Source: Holophagaceae bacterium UBA692
Lineage (GTDB): Bacteria; Acidobacteriota; Holophagae; Holophagales; Holophagaceae
Length of the DNA stretch: 14,441 bases
Direction: 5' to 3'
Assembly (NCBI GenBank): GCA_002297665.1
Contig: DBMS01000149.1
Coordinates: 414-14,854, forward strand
The notes beneath the pieces were generated by a model. That model was not told where the DNA came from, searched no databases, and saw only the letters and a list, made by a program, of their open reading frames with translations. Positions 13,502 to 14,441 of the stretch are shown here, one piece after another. Within the stretch, counting starts at the first letter, position 1. Each line of letters starts with the position of its first letter. The translations under genes and the position numbers were made by a program.

Positions 13502-13554
13502 GGGCCTGGGGGCCCGCACCGAACCTTTGGCCCGCCCGCCTCATACAGGGAGGC

Positions 13555-13560
13555 AGGAGG
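13555..13560 (+). promoter_or_regulatory. Ribosome binding site that fixes a TTG start
   Basis: AGGAGG five bases before TTG 13566. No ATG or GTG is in frame nearby, and an upstream TTG at 13527 has no ribosome site, so the gene starts at 13566. Confidence 0.8.
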
Positions 13561-13565
13561 TCCCA

Positions 13566-14249
13566 TTGCGGTTGAAATCGCTGATTCCGGCCACCCTGGC
13601 GGCCGTCATCCCGGCACTCGCGGTGCCGACCGTCAGCAACCACAGCAACCGCACCTGGCACCTCACCTTCGGGGACACGGCGGACCAGGTGGCCCAGCTG
13701 TTCCCCAAGGGCGGGCGCAGGGTCGCCGCCACGGTGCGGGTGACCGACCTCCGCACCGGCAGGTCCGAGAATCTCCTCCGGGCGTCGCCTTTCAAGCCCC
13801 ATCCCCGCTACGCCCTGAAGCCCGGGGCGCAGGTGCTGCTCACCGCCCGCGTCCCGGGCTCCACCCATCTGGACGAGATCCTCACCCTCGAGGACCACGC
13901 GGGCAGGAAGGACGTCGTATCCCTCTTCCTGATGGGCCGGCGCAGCGTCGCGGTCGGCCCTTCCCTGGTGGTGCGCATGAACGAGCACCTGGACCAGGCC
14001 GTGACCTTCCTGGCCACCGGCGTCACCGTGAAGGGCGACGGCGAAGTGAGGGTCTTCGCGGACTCGTACGCCGGCCTCGGGGAGTTCAAGGCGCCGGAAG
14101 CGGAGCTGTCGCCCATCCTCGAGGAGCCGGCCGGAACCACGCCCGCCGGCCCCGCGGAGGGCAAGGCCGGCCCGGCGCCGGCCCTGACCCTTCCCCCGGC
14201 CGCGCCGCGGGAGGAGCGGAAGGCGCCGGCAAGACGCCGGGATCCCTGA
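13566..14249 (+). CDS. Secreted protein of unknown function
   Basis: I do not recognise the family. With the TTG start set by AGGAGG, the product has 227 residues and begins with a clean Sec signal (MRLKSLIPATLAAVIPALAV, cleavage near residue 20). The mature part up to about residue 185 has alternating hydrophobic residues and few helices, suggesting a beta-sandwich. The first strand, NHSNRTWHLTF, resembles proteins with a short N-terminal beta domain. The last 40 or so residues are rich in Pro, Ala, Glu and Arg and look disordered, ending in a basic ARRRDP. No Cys and no lipobox are visible, so it should be soluble in the periplasm or secreted. It lies 64 bases after the serine hydrolase on the same strand and may be cotranscribed. 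The TTG start may lower its expression. Confidence 0.75.
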   Translation: MRLKSLIPATLAAVIPALAVPTVSNHSNRTWHLTFGDTADQVAQLFPKGGRRVAATVRVTDLRTGRSENLLRASPFKPHPRYALKPGAQVLLTARVPGSTHLDEILTLEDHAGRKDVVSLFLMGRRSVAVGPSLVVRMNEHLDQAVTFLATGVTVKGDGEVRVFADSYAGLGEFKAPEAELSPILEEPAGTTPAGPAEGKAGPAPALTLPPAAPREERKAPARRRDP

Positions 14250-14270
14250 ACGGGAGGGCGGAAGTCCCCC

Positions 14271-14441
14271 CTACCGGACGCCCCAGTCCAGGATGACCTT
14301 GCCGGACTTCCCGCTGCCCATGACCTCGAACCCCTGGCGGAAATCGTCGATGGGGAAGTGGTGGGTGATGATGGGGCTGATGTCCAGGCCGCCCTGGATC
14401 ATGGCGGCCATCTTGTACCAGGTCTCGAACATCTCCCGGCC
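14271..14441 (-). CDS. tdh: L-threonine 3-dehydrogenase (C-terminal end, partial)
   Basis: Zinc- and NAD-dependent enzyme that oxidises L-threonine to 2-amino-3-ketobutyrate, the first step of conversion to glycine and acetyl-CoA, in the cytoplasm. Only the last 56 codons are in the window; the start lies beyond base 14441. The visible sequence, with GREMFETWYKMA, GLDISPIITHHFPIDDF, GFEVMGSGKSGKVIL and the final WGVR, closely follows the C-terminus of E. coli Tdh. It converges on the secreted-protein gene with 21 bases between the stops and no obvious terminator. It is an amino-acid catabolism gene next to the peptide locus, but orientation and distance give no evidence of co-regulation. Other medium-chain dehydrogenases are unlikely given this tail. 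Confidence 0.92.
   Translation of the reverse strand, partial: GREMFETWYKMAAMIQGGLDISPIITHHFPIDDFRQGFEVMGSGKSGKVILDWGVR

Noticed and set aside
13502..13515. GGGCC-TGGG-GGCCC hairpin after the serine hydrolase stop as a terminator
   Set aside because: No T-run follows, and the downstream gene is on the same strand only 64 bases away, so termination here is not supported.
11342..13519. Upstream extension of the epimerase 2 frame to more than 1100 codons
   Set aside because: The extension runs antisense to the serine hydrolase. GGAGGG and the signal sequence place the true start at 11341.
14250..14270. Bidirectional terminator between the secreted-protein gene and tdh
   Set aside because: The 21-base gap has no stable stem with a T-run on either strand.

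Overview
The window is GC-rich, densely coded bacterial chromosome. An Oar-type TonB-dependent receptor, a PilT with an atypical C-terminus and several signal-peptide proteins suggest a Gram-negative acidobacterial lineage, perhaps Holophagae/Geothrix-like. That placement comes from protein style, not from a marker gene. I see no rRNA, tRNA, CRISPR array, insertion sequence or phage gene, and no gene-free stretch over 300 bases. The longest gap is 222 bases (11342-11563).

Left part (1-4315): the 3' end of pilT (twitching ATPase) converges on a minus-strand operon of nudix hydrolase, yajQ and a long-chain polyprenyl diphosphate synthase. A lipoprotein with a pseudopilin-like C-terminus diverges from the nudix gene across 50 bases and converges on a PAS-AraC regulator gene. 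Both convergent pairs (pilT/polyprenyl synthase and lipoprotein/AraC) share a 4-base CTAG that supplies both stop codons.

Central locus (3506-11341, all minus strand, transcribed right to left): exported dipeptide epimerase 2, Oar-like TonB-dependent receptor, exported dipeptide epimerase 1, a fold-type III PLP decarboxylase translationally coupled to epimerase 1, then the PAS-AraC regulator. A periplasmic serine hydrolase (beta-lactamase/D-aminopeptidase fold with a C-terminal membrane domain) diverges from epimerase 2 at 11564. Both epimerases keep every catalytic residue and the dipeptide-binding DxD. At the position where the Ala-Glu epimerase has the glutamate-binding Arg they carry Asp or Glu. 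The decarboxylase likewise has acidic residues where diaminopimelate decarboxylase has the Arg and Tyr that hold the distal carboxylate. Together these point to uptake and catabolism of dipeptides ending in a cationic amino acid (Lys, Orn or Arg): the epimerase inverts the C-terminal residue, a peptidase releases it, and a D-specific decarboxylase converts it to a polyamine-type amine. This model is inference.

Right edge: a secreted protein of unknown function with a TTG start (13566-14249) converges on the C-terminal end of L-threonine 3-dehydrogenase.

Two start-signal classes are visible. Most genes have a good Shine-Dalgarno. Three (nudix, lipoprotein, AraC) have none and instead carry a TANNNT hexamer exactly six bases before ATG, the layout expected of leaderless transcripts.
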